Shown piece after piece: positions 1 through 7,713 of a stretch of 36,936 nucleotides of DNA. A program made the position numbers and the translations under genes. The stretch is from assembly GCA_023247795.1 (NCBI GenBank), contig JAHFFT010000007.1, forward strand, positions 1-36,936. The letters are read 5' to 3'. The notes below the pieces were generated by a model that was not told where the DNA came from, made no database searches, and worked only from the letters and a program-made list of their open reading frames with translations. The DNA comes from Candidatus Omnitrophota bacterium (GTDB lineage: Bacteria; Omnitrophota; Gorgyraeia; Zapsychrales; JANLHA01). Positions within the stretch are counted from its first letter, which is position 1. Each line of letters opens with the position of its first letter.

Positions 1-117
1 ATTGAGGTCACAACGATCAAGATGATGAAAATGGCGGGATTCTTAAGGGCCGAGGCTTTTGTGAAAGAAAAATTGGTGGCGGAAGCGGAGATTGGTTTCG
101 GCGTTAAGGAAGTCTGA
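1..117 (+). CDS. fabZ: C-terminal fragment of a FabZ-like (3R)-hydroxyacyl-ACP dehydratase (hotdog fold), truncated by the window start
   Basis: Frame 1 reads IEVTTIKMMKMAGFLRAEAFVKEKLVAEAEIGFGVKEV*, which resembles the FabZ C-terminus (A-x-V-x-x-K-L-V-A-E-A-E). Only 38 residues are visible. Confidence 0.5.
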   Translation: MEVTTIKMMKMAGFLRAEAFVKEKLVAEAEIGFGVKEV

Positions 118-163
118 TTCGTTTTGGGGAATTTTACGACGAGCAGATGAGGGAAGATCGATT

Positions 164-949
164 TTAAGAAAAGATGCTTTTGGGAATGAAAGTCAGGATC
201 TGCGTTAAGAAGAGCATGAGCGTCAACCCCAGCATGACCCCCCAGGCCGTTAAGGACGTTCCACCTTCATTGAGGGCTTCAGGAATCAATTCAGCGACGA
301 CAAGATAAATCATGGCCCCACCGGCAAAACCCAGTCCGACCGGTAACAGCGGTTGAAATACCCAAGTGAGCAGCATAGCAGGCACGGCCATGATGGGCTG
401 CGGAATGCTGGTCAGAATTGAAATGAAAGCGCATTTTGTCGTCGATATCCCTTCTGATTTCAAAGGCAGAGACACCGCGATCCCTTCCGGGATATTGTGG
501 ATTGCGATGGCCAAAGCCATGATCAATCCAAATTGCATATTTCCCGTCGCGAAGCCAACACCAATGGCAATCCCTTCTGGTATGGAATGGATGAACATCG
601 TTATAAAAACCAACAAACTTTTTTTCGAGAAGCCTTTTGTGAAAATATTGGAATGGTGATGGTTCGAAACCAGTTTTTCGGTCAGCCAACAAAACGTGGC
701 ACCTAAAAGCAGGCCGAGCATAACCACATAAGGAGCGAAAGGGTTTTGCGTTTTTAAGGCAATGCCTTCCTGGGCGAGCGAGAAGACCGAGGCCGAGAGC
801 ATCATTCCAGCGGCAAAGGCGCACGAGAAAGCGCGGACCAGTTTTGAGTTGGATTTTAGGAAGTGGACGGGTATGGCCCCTAATCCGGTGGCCAAGGCGC
901 TTAGGATGCCGGTGGAAATTGTCCAAAAGATGACAGCGGTTTTATCCAT
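164..949 (-). CDS. ZIP-family divalent metal (zinc/iron) transporter; start taken as MDKTAVIF (the ORF is open to 988)
   Basis: Multi-TM protein with ZIP signatures FIHSIPEGIAIGVGFA and AIHNIPEGIAVSLPL, plus a His-rich loop (SNHHHSN). Confidence 0.9.
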   Translation of the reverse strand: MDKTAVIFWTISTGILSALATGLGAIPVHFLKSNSKLVRAFSCAFAAGMMLSASVFSLAQEGIALKTQNPFAPYVVMLGLLLGATFCWLTEKLVSNHHHSNIFTKGFSKKSLLVFITMFIHSIPEGIAIGVGFATGNMQFGLIMALAIAIHNIPEGIAVSLPLKSEGISTTKCAFISILTSIPQPIMAVPAMLLTWVFQPLLPVGLGFAGGAMIYLVVAELIPEALNEGGTSLTAWGVMLGLTLMLFLTQILTFIPKSIFS

Positions 950-1032
950 AAGGTTTGATTCGGTTTTAAGATTGAGGTATCTTATCATTTGTATTTTAAA
1001 TTCACAATTTTTTTCTTTTAAGCGTGGACAGT

Positions 1033-1046
1033 CTCATTATAATGAG
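1033..1046. promoter_or_regulatory. Perfect 14-bp palindrome CTCATTATAATGAG in the divergent intergenic region (candidate operator)
   Basis: The sequence is identical to its reverse complement. It lies between the ZIP transporter gene (-) and the CheX-like gene (+). Confidence 0.4.
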
Positions 1047-1078
1047 TGTAGTGTTTGCTGTGAAAGAAAGGTCGGTCT

Positions 1079-1642
1079 ATGGCAACCAATAAAAATTTAG
1101 AAAGTATTGCGAACAGTTTTGCTGAGTTGGCCCTCGGGATTCTGCAGGAACGCGACGCGGACGCTTTCGCCGGAAAGACGACCATGAAGAAGAAGGCGAC
1201 CATGGAGTATGACGGAAAATTGCGGATTTCCGGCATGGATATTTTTAATGAATCGACCTACATATCGGCAGTCAGCTTCTACTCATCGGAAAAAGCGATG
1301 GCCAGTCATCAGGCCATCGGAGCGACATGTTTCTATGTGTTAAAAGAAAAAGCACCGCTTTTGTATAAAAATTTAGGCTTGAGCGGCTTCAATGATGAAG
1401 ATGATGATCAAATGGCGGAATATTTCGGAAAATTTGTTACCAGCGTCGTTGATAAATTTAAAAGCAAGGCAGTGGGTTTAGGATACAGCAGTTTAATTGC
1501 TTCTCCACCGGCGAATTATATCAATTCAGTCCCCGTGGGGATTGATTTCAGTCCGGACCAGTTTGATCAATATCAGATCAGTTTTCCATATAAGGGCAAT
1601 CCAACCATGGCTGCTGATATCACGATGGCGGCAGCAAAATAG
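1079..1642 (+). CDS. CheX/CheC-like domain protein (distant)
   Basis: 187 aa. The overall pattern resembles CheX (beta-rich ISGMDIF...VSFYSSEKAMAS, an acidic helix, then ...SPPANYIN). No family-defining catalytic motif is intact. Confidence 0.4.
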   Translation: MATNKNLESIANSFAELALGILQERDADAFAGKTTMKKKATMEYDGKLRISGMDIFNESTYISAVSFYSSEKAMASHQAIGATCFYVLKEKAPLLYKNLGLSGFNDEDDDQMAEYFGKFVTSVVDKFKSKAVGLGYSSLIASPPANYINSVPVGIDFSPDQFDQYQISFPYKGNPTMAADITMAAAK

Positions 1643-1652
1643 GGGCGGATAG

Positions 1653-2177
1653 ATGGTTGAAGAGACAAACAAGCCGGATGCGCAGTCGTCGCAACCAACG
1701 AAAAGTGCTGAGCTAAAGGATTCGCAGAAGCAGGATTTTGTTGAAGAGCCAACGGATTTGACTGAAAATCTTGATGCAGAAGGACAAGTCCCTGCTGCTT
1801 CTGGTGCCCCCATATCAGAAAAGACTGCGGCAAATGATAAACAGGAAAGCGGGCAAGAATTGAATGAAGATCGCTCTGGGGAACAGGGACTATCTCAACC
1901 GGGGCATCCTAAAGCCATTTTGGATCAACTTGACCAGGAGGCCTCCTCTGGGATCAGCGAAAGTGAAAATACGCCAGATGCTTCGGTCCCGGAGCCACCG
2001 GAATCTAGAGAAGAGCAGCCGTCAGTCGAAGAAAATCCGGCCGACCCCGCTGGTTCGCCTGAAGAAGACCCTGGTTCTCATCCAGGGGCTGAGGAGTTGG
2101 TTACCAAGGCGATGCGAAGTTTAGATAAGCTCCTTACAAGTATTAAAAGTCAAAACTCATCTCCCAAATCCGACTAA
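1653..2177 (+). CDS. Acidic, Pro/Glu/Ser-rich, probably intrinsically disordered protein
   Basis: 174 aa of low-complexity sequence (PEPPESREEQPSVEENPADPAGSPEEDPGS) with a short C-terminal helical segment (EELVTKAMRSLDKLLTSIKSQ). The start is 10 nt after the previous stop. Confidence 0.6.
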   Translation: MVEETNKPDAQSSQPTKSAELKDSQKQDFVEEPTDLTENLDAEGQVPAASGAPISEKTAANDKQESGQELNEDRSGEQGLSQPGHPKAILDQLDQEASSGISESENTPDASVPEPPESREEQPSVEENPADPAGSPEEDPGSHPGAEELVTKAMRSLDKLLTSIKSQNSSPKSD

Positions 2178-2238
2178 TAGGCGGATTTCCCAGGTCTTTC
2201 CTTAATTAACCCAGGGGTTCGCAAGCGGGCTAAGAAAA

Positions 2239-2267
2239 TTGGGTTTCCTCCGATAATGTGTTATACT
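2239..2267 (+). promoter_or_regulatory. Candidate sigma70-type promoter for the secreted protein gene at 2319
   Basis: TTGGGT (2239-2244), 17-nt spacer, TATACT (2262-2267), about 50 nt upstream of a GTG start that has a purine-rich RBS (aaaaggggaag). Confidence 0.4.
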
Positions 2268-2318
2268 TTGTTTATTCGATTACCAAAATATCACTAAAGG
2301 ATTTTAAAAGGGGAAGTT

Positions 2319-3110
2319 GTGTTGCGAATAGCCAATTTAAAAATTTTGGTTTTTCTATCTATTTTTTCCCTTGCGTTTGTGATGGAAGTTTACTCGCAAA
2401 ATAGTCCAGGCACGATTCAATTTCCCAACGCGAACCCTTTTCGTAATCGGGGACAATTCGGGCCAAGGGCACCGGTTCCCCGGACCAATGTTCCGACCAG
2501 CGGGAACCAAATGGACGGGGCCGCCAGAACACAAGGTTCCTTTTCTGGGCAACGGAATCACAACTTTCCTTCGAGTGTGACCAGCCAGAGCCGGTCATTG
2601 GCCAATCAGCCTTCGCGCATCCGTTCGCAGAGCAGTCTGCTTCCTCGTCGGCCGCAGGTCACGGCTTCACGATTACCACGAGCGGGTAACATTGCCCACC
2701 AACCCAGCCGGACAACGCACGACTTGACTCAAGCCGCGGCCAGCGGCGCAAGAGCGGCTCAAAATTCTATAAATGCGAACCAAAGATCTTTTAATTTACG
2801 GTCTAATCAACAGGGCCTTTTGACTTCGGTTCGCTCATCGAACCAGCAGGCGCGCTCTTTGCGGCAATCTTCTGACGTTGCGGTGCAATCGATCCGGTCC
2901 GCTCAAAGAACCGCCCAAGCAAATATCAGTGCTGCCCATCGCTCTGCTCAGGCCGGTCTTCAGCAATCCCGGCAATCTTGGCAGAGTTCCATAAGAAATA
3001 TTCAAAGCGCCAGCCAAAATGCCGCTGCCAGAAGCCTGCGGCCATCATCAAATCTGCAAAAGCCTTTACACAGCGCGCCCCCAAATTCTAAAGGCGGGGC
3101 GCAAAAGTAA
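2319..3110 (+). CDS. Exported Arg/Ser/Gln/Ala-rich low-complexity protein (GTG start)
   Basis: N-terminal signal peptide (MLRIANLKILVFLSIFSLAFVMEVYSQ). The mature region is rich in S, R, Q, A and N with almost no acidic residues. Recurrent motif RSAQ/RSxQQ. Confidence 0.65.
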   Translation: MLRIANLKILVFLSIFSLAFVMEVYSQNSPGTIQFPNANPFRNRGQFGPRAPVPRTNVPTSGNQMDGAARTQGSFSGQRNHNFPSSVTSQSRSLANQPSRIRSQSSLLPRRPQVTASRLPRAGNIAHQPSRTTHDLTQAAASGARAAQNSINANQRSFNLRSNQQGLLTSVRSSNQQARSLRQSSDVAVQSIRSAQRTAQANISAAHRSAQAGLQQSRQSWQSSIRNIQSASQNAAARSLRPSSNLQKPLHSAPPNSKGGAQK

Positions 3111-3204
3111 AAGGCCCTGATCCTCACTACTTTACGAGGCAAATTAACTTAACTGCATAATTCTTAGAAAGTTACATCTCTCATGTTGAGGTGGATGATT
3201 TAAC

Positions 3205-3232
3205 TTGACATTGAACAATAATATTTTATAAT
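3205..3232 (+). promoter_or_regulatory. Consensus sigma70-type promoter for the glycan operon
   Basis: TTGACA (3205-3210), 16-nt spacer, TATAAT (3227-3232), 44 nt upstream of the ATG at 3277. Confidence 0.75.
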
Positions 3233-3248
3233 GTTCATAATTTGAACA
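3212..3248 (+). promoter_or_regulatory. Candidate operator: TGAACA (3212-3217) and inverted repeat TGTTCA-N5-TGAACA (3232-3248) overlapping the promoter
   Basis: Three copies of one hexamer half-site. The TTGAACAATAA direct repeat occurs at 3211-3221 and 3242-3252 (31-bp periodicity). Confidence 0.5.
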
Positions 3249-3276
3249 ATAAAGCCTAAACCATTCAAAGGACGCG

Positions 3277-3828
3277 ATGTTAGAAGAAAGAGAATTTGAG
3301 CTTATCAACATTATCCGGGATCGCATCCACTGCAATCAGCGGAAAATTTCACAGCATTTAGATCTCTCATTAGGGATGACGAATATGCTCATCCGTCGTT
3401 TGGTGTCTAAGGGATATATTCGTATCCGTCAGTTGAATAAGAAAAAAGTCGAGTATCTTCTTACCCCCAAAGGATTCGCGGAAAAGATGCGTAAATCCTT
3501 GAAATATACCCTTAAAACAATCGATTCCATCAGTCTGATCAAATCAAAAATTAACATTCTCATTTCACAGTTATATGAGGAAGGCGAACGTGTCTTTTAC
3601 TTGGTTGGAAAATCTGACCTGGTAACGCTCGTAGAGATCGTGATTCAGGAACAGAATTTTAGAGATTGTCAGTGCCGAAGAATTTTGGATTTAGCAGAAG
3701 ATCTCAAAGACGGTGTCATTTTGATTTGCATGGAGAAGGTCGATCATAAATTTTTAAATCAAAGAGCGATCAATCTGATCCAAGAGTTGGCTAAGGATAA
3801 AGCGTTTATTCAACAGTCAAATCAATAA
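3277..3828 (+). CDS. Winged-helix (MarR-like) transcriptional regulator, EPS-associated type, with extra C-terminal domain
   Basis: N-terminal wHTH (NQRKISQHLDLSLGMTNMLIRRLVSKGYIRIRQLNKKKVEYLLTPKGFAEK) heading the surface-glycan operon. Confidence 0.75.
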   Translation: MLEEREFELINIIRDRIHCNQRKISQHLDLSLGMTNMLIRRLVSKGYIRIRQLNKKKVEYLLTPKGFAEKMRKSLKYTLKTIDSISLIKSKINILISQLYEEGERVFYLVGKSDLVTLVEIVIQEQNFRDCQCRRILDLAEDLKDGVILICMEKVDHKFLNQRAINLIQELAKDKAFIQQSNQ

Positions 3829-3850
3829 GTGAAAAAATAAAGGTCATGGG

Positions 3851-4768
3851 ATGAAAGTTTTTATTTCAACGTCACAATTCGCCAGCGAGAATTCGGAGCC
3901 GCTCCAATTATTAAAAAGTCGAGGCATTGAGCCGGAGTTGAATCCTTATCGCAGAAAACTTTCAGAGGATGAAATCATTGAGCTGCTTAAACAGATTAAG
4001 TGCGAAGGGCTCATCGCCGGCCTCGAACCGCTCACGAAAAGGGTCTTTCAAGAGGCCAAAGAATTGAAAGTGATCTCGCGATTGGGGGTTGGTTTAGAGA
4101 ATGTGGATATCGGAGCAGCCAATCATTTTGGGATCAAGGTGTTCAACACGCCGGGCCTTTTGACAGATGCCGTTGCCGAGCTGACACTGGCATTGATCCT
4201 CAATTGCCTGAGACATATTTCCTTTCTGGACCGCAATTTGCGCAAAGGTATTTGGGAAAAAGGGATGGGGAGTCTGTTAAAGGGGAAATGCGTTGGCATC
4301 GTTGGTTTTGGTCATATTGGGCAGCGTGTTGCCGAGTTGGTCACGGCCTTCGACGCGAAAGTGATTTATTTTGATATAGAGCCAAGAACGACTTCATCGT
4401 TCAATGCGGTGACCTTGGATGTTTTACTTAAGCAGGCAGACATCATTTCCATGCATGCCTCTGGAAGTCGACAGATTCTCGGCAAGTCCGAATTGGCCTT
4501 GTTGAAGAAAGGGGCGGTGATCATCAATACGGCCCGGGCCGCAGTCATTGATGAGCAGGGACTCATTGATCAGCTATCAACTGGTCGCATTGCGGGTGCT
4601 GGCATAGATGTCTTTTCAGAGGAGCCTTATTCTGGAGAATTGCTGAATTTGAAAAATGTTGTTTTAACTCCGCATATCGGGTCGTACGCCATTGAGACCA
4701 GGGCCGCTATGGAGGCAATGGCAGTCAACAATCTTATTCAAGGATTCAAAGAACTTCAACTGATTTAA
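3851..4768 (+). CDS. D-isomer-specific 2-hydroxyacid dehydrogenase (phosphoglycerate dehydrogenase-like)
   Basis: NAD-binding motif GIVGFGHIGQRVAELV; RLGVGLENVD; NTARAAVIDEQGL; TPHIGSY. Confidence 0.92.
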   Translation: MKVFISTSQFASENSEPLQLLKSRGIEPELNPYRRKLSEDEIIELLKQIKCEGLIAGLEPLTKRVFQEAKELKVISRLGVGLENVDIGAANHFGIKVFNTPGLLTDAVAELTLALILNCLRHISFLDRNLRKGIWEKGMGSLLKGKCVGIVGFGHIGQRVAELVTAFDAKVIYFDIEPRTTSSFNAVTLDVLLKQADIISMHASGSRQILGKSELALLKKGAVIINTARAAVIDEQGLIDQLSTGRIAGAGIDVFSEEPYSGELLNLKNVVLTPHIGSYAIETRAAMEAMAVNNLIQGFKELQLI

Positions 4769-4779
4769 GAAAGGTTAAT

Positions 4780-5568
4780 ATGCGTTATCTCAAGAATCAA
4801 GTCAAACAAAAGTTAAGATCAGGGCAATCCGTCATCGGATCTTGGATCAATTTGCCGTGCCTGGAGACAGTCGAGATCATGGCACGAATGGATTTTGATT
4901 TTTTGGTTGTTGATGAGGAACACACGAGTCTGAATTTTGAAACGATTCAAAAGATGGCCATGGTGATGGAAGGATACGGCAAACCGCCTTATATCCGAGT
5001 GAGTGAGAATGATCCAGGGATCATCAAAAAAGCGCTGGATGCCGGTTATTATGGGATCATTGTCCCCATGATCAATTCAAAAAAGGAGGCGCAAAAGGCC
5101 GTTGAAAGTGTATTTTATCCACCGCAGGGAAAGCGTGGGGTTGGGTTATCACGGGCCCAAGGTTATGGTACTGAGTTTGAAGTTTATAAGAAGTGGTATG
5201 AAAAGAACATTTCGTTGGTTGCGCAGATTGAACATGTTCAAGGAATTGCCAACTTAGAAGACATTTTGTCCATTGATGAATTGGATGCCACCATGATTGG
5301 ACCGTACGATTTGTCGGCTTCCTTAGGGCATCCCGGAGAATTCCAGCGTCAAGAGGTCAAGAAAGAATTGGAAAAATATGAGCGCATTTCTAAAAAGATG
5401 CAAAAACCTTATGGGCAACATATCGTTCAATTGGATCATCGTGTCGTCACAGATAAAGTGAAAAAGGGATATCAATTTCTGGCCTATGGCATCGACGAGC
5501 TTTTTTTTGCCCGAAGCTGCCAGCAAGAGTTGAATTTGATCAAGCAAAATGTCTCTATTAAATCATGA
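4780..5568 (+). CDS. HpcH/HpaI-family aldolase
   Basis: GSWINLPCLETVEIMARMDFDFLVVDEEHTSLNF...GIIVPMINS...PPQGKRGVGLSRAQGYG is typical of class II pyruvate-dependent HpaI aldolases. Confidence 0.9.
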   Translation: MRYLKNQVKQKLRSGQSVIGSWINLPCLETVEIMARMDFDFLVVDEEHTSLNFETIQKMAMVMEGYGKPPYIRVSENDPGIIKKALDAGYYGIIVPMINSKKEAQKAVESVFYPPQGKRGVGLSRAQGYGTEFEVYKKWYEKNISLVAQIEHVQGIANLEDILSIDELDATMIGPYDLSASLGHPGEFQRQEVKKELEKYERISKKMQKPYGQHIVQLDHRVVTDKVKKGYQFLAYGIDELFFARSCQQELNLIKQNVSIKS

Positions 5569-5580
5569 TAGGGGATTCTT

Positions 5581-6537
5581 ATGCTAAATAATAAAACGAT
5601 TTTAGTAACCGGGGGCACCGGATCTTTTGGCCAAAAATTCACCGAGGTGGTTTTACAGCGTTACCACCCTAAAAAGTTGATCATCTTCAGCCGGGATGAA
5701 ATGAAGCAGTATGAAATGCGCCAAAAATTTGGACATGAAAGAATCCGTTATTTCATTGGCGATGTCAGGGATGTGGACCGGCTCCATCGAGCGTTCAGTA
5801 AAGTTGACATTGTTGTTCATGCGGCGGCGTTGAAGATCGTTCCGACGGCAGAATATGATCCCTTTGAGGCGGTTAAAACCAATGTGATTGGAGCGGAAAA
5901 CGTGATCAACGTCGCGATTGATAATAATGTTTCCAAAGTCATTGCTTTGAGTACGGATAAAGCGGCAAACCCTATCAACCTATATGGGGCGACGAAATTG
6001 TGCGCTGAAAAGATGTTTGTTGCCGCGAACAATTACACCGGTGACCACAGAACCAAATTTAGCGTTGTGCGTTACGGAAACGTCTTGGGCTCGCGTGGCA
6101 GCGTTGTTCCCTTTTTTAAGAAATGCGCGCAAGAAGGAAGAATCCCCATTACCGACAAACGCATGACCCGTTTTTGGATAACGCTGGAACAAGGAGTCAA
6201 CTTTGTTTTGAACGTCTTAGATCAAATGCAAGGAGGGGAAGTCTTTATCCCCAAGATCCCTAGTATGAAGATTGTTGATTTGGCAGAGGCGGTCAGCCCG
6301 GGTTGTCAAATTGATTACATCGGCATTCGCCCTGGGGAAAAATTGCATGAGACCTTACTCTCCGCAGATGACGGGCCAGACAGTTATGAATTTGATGATA
6401 AATTTATCCTTTTTTCAAAAGTCGCTTTGGGAGAACGCAAAATTGGTGGAAAAGAACTGGGACTGGATTTTACCGGTTACCGGAGCGATAACAATCTCAT
6501 TTGGCTTACGACCCAAGAATTGAAAGCCATGCTTTAA
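5581..6537 (+). CDS. pseB: UDP-N-acetylglucosamine 4,6-dehydratase (inverting), PseB
   Basis: ILVTGGTGSFGQKF; HAAALKIVPTAEYDPFEAVKTNVIGAENVI; LSTDKAANPINLYGATKL; RYGNVLGSRGSVVPFF. Confidence 0.95.
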   Translation: MLNNKTILVTGGTGSFGQKFTEVVLQRYHPKKLIIFSRDEMKQYEMRQKFGHERIRYFIGDVRDVDRLHRAFSKVDIVVHAAALKIVPTAEYDPFEAVKTNVIGAENVINVAIDNNVSKVIALSTDKAANPINLYGATKLCAEKMFVAANNYTGDHRTKFSVVRYGNVLGSRGSVVPFFKKCAQEGRIPITDKRMTRFWITLEQGVNFVLNVLDQMQGGEVFIPKIPSMKIVDLAEAVSPGCQIDYIGIRPGEKLHETLLSADDGPDSYEFDDKFILFSKVALGERKIGGKELGLDFTGYRSDNNLIWLTTQELKAML

Positions 6538-6546
6538 GGATTTTCT

Positions 6547-7713
6547 ATGCCACGATTGATTCCTTATGGAAAACAGAGTCTTGATCGAGAGGATATCCGA
6601 TCAGTTGAAAAGGTCTTAAAAACGGATTGGATCACTCAGGGGCCAACGATCGAGAAGTTTGAGCAAGCAATAGCAAAGTACTGCGATGCTCGTTATGCCG
6701 TGGCTGTTTCTTCCGGGACCGCGGCATTGCATTTGGCTTGCTTGGCAGCAGGGTTAAAGTCAGGTGACAAAGCAATTACGACACCGATAACTTTTTTGGC
6801 CACTGCCAACGCTGTTTGTTATTGTCAGGCCGAACCCGTATTTGTTGATGTTGATGAGGCAACCGCGAATATCGATGTCTCAAAGATCAACGCGAAATTG
6901 GACCCGTCGGTAAAAGCGATTTTACCGGTTCATTTTGCCGGACTTCCGTGCGATATGAAAAAGATCCATCGCATTGCAAGTGCGCGAAAATTAACAGTGA
7001 TCGAGGATGCGGCGCAGGCCTTGGGAGCTAAATATCAATTTGAAGGAAGGTGGGTCAGGGTGGGAAGCTGCCGTCATTCTGACATGACTGTTTTAAGTTT
7101 TCATCCTGTTAAGACCATTACGTCGGGAGAAGGCGGGGTCATTACCACGAACAGTGAAGTCTATTATGAGAAGTTGCGAAGTCTTAGGACGCACGGCATT
7201 GTTAAAGACAAGAAGGCCAAAGAGATCGGCCCATGGTATTACGAAATGAGGGAATTGGGTTTTAATTATCGTATCACCGATTTTCAAAGTGCTTTAGGCT
7301 GCTCTCAATTATCGAAAATAACCGGTTTTTTAAATAAGCGCCAGCAGATTGCCAAACAATATATGAAGGCGTTTCAAGGGATGGACGCGGTGACGTTATT
7401 AGAAGGGGACGCGGAAAAATATGGCAGCGCGAACCATCTATTTGTTTTAAAGATCGACTTTAAGAAATTGAAGACAACACGAAAAGAATTTATGGTTCGA
7501 TTATTGAAAGATGGGATTGGGTCGCAAGTTCATTACATTCCAGTCCACACCCAACCGTTTTATAGAAAGCAATTTGGTACAAATTGGGGAGATTGTCCTA
7601 TCGCGGAGAGCTATTACGAGCGCTGCTTATCCATTCCGCTTTATCCAGCGATGACAAATTCCGATGTCAAAAGAGTGATTAAAGGAATTCAACATTTAGG
7701 AGGGAATTCATAA
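6547..7713 (+). CDS. pseC: UDP-4-amino-4,6-dideoxy-N-acetyl-beta-L-altrosamine transaminase, PseC
   Basis: DegT/DnrJ/EryC1 aminotransferase; PYGKQSLDREDIRSVEKVLKTDWITQGPTIEKFE; VIEDAAQALGAKY; FHPVKTITSGEGGVITTN. Adjacent to pseB. Confidence 0.95.
   Translation: MPRLIPYGKQSLDREDIRSVEKVLKTDWITQGPTIEKFEQAIAKYCDARYAVAVSSGTAALHLACLAAGLKSGDKAITTPITFLATANAVCYCQAEPVFVDVDEATANIDVSKINAKLDPSVKAILPVHFAGLPCDMKKIHRIASARKLTVIEDAAQALGAKYQFEGRWVRVGSCRHSDMTVLSFHPVKTITSGEGGVITTNSEVYYEKLRSLRTHGIVKDKKAKEIGPWYYEMRELGFNYRITDFQSALGCSQLSKITGFLNKRQQIAKQYMKAFQGMDAVTLLEGDAEKYGSANHLFVLKIDFKKLKTTRKEFMVRLLKDGIGSQVHYIPVHTQPFYRKQFGTNWGDCPIAESYYERCLSIPLYPAMTNSDVKRVIKGIQHLGGNS

Noticed and set aside
291-926. Minus-strand 211-aa ORF overlapping the ZIP gene
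   Set aside because: Shifted-frame shadow of the ZIP coding sequence; the translation shows no recognisable domain and a composition unlike real proteins.
1025-1043. TGGACA and TATAAT near the CheX-like gene as a promoter
   Set aside because: The spacer is only 7 nt, far too short for a sigma70 promoter. The TATAAT belongs to the palindrome and may at most be a -10 with another -35.
2166-2188. Inverted repeat AAATCCG-N9-CGGATTT overlapping the stop codon of the 1653 gene, possible terminator
   Set aside because: Stem is only 7 bp and AT-rich at its base, there is no following T-run, and it overlaps the coding end. Insufficient for a terminator call.
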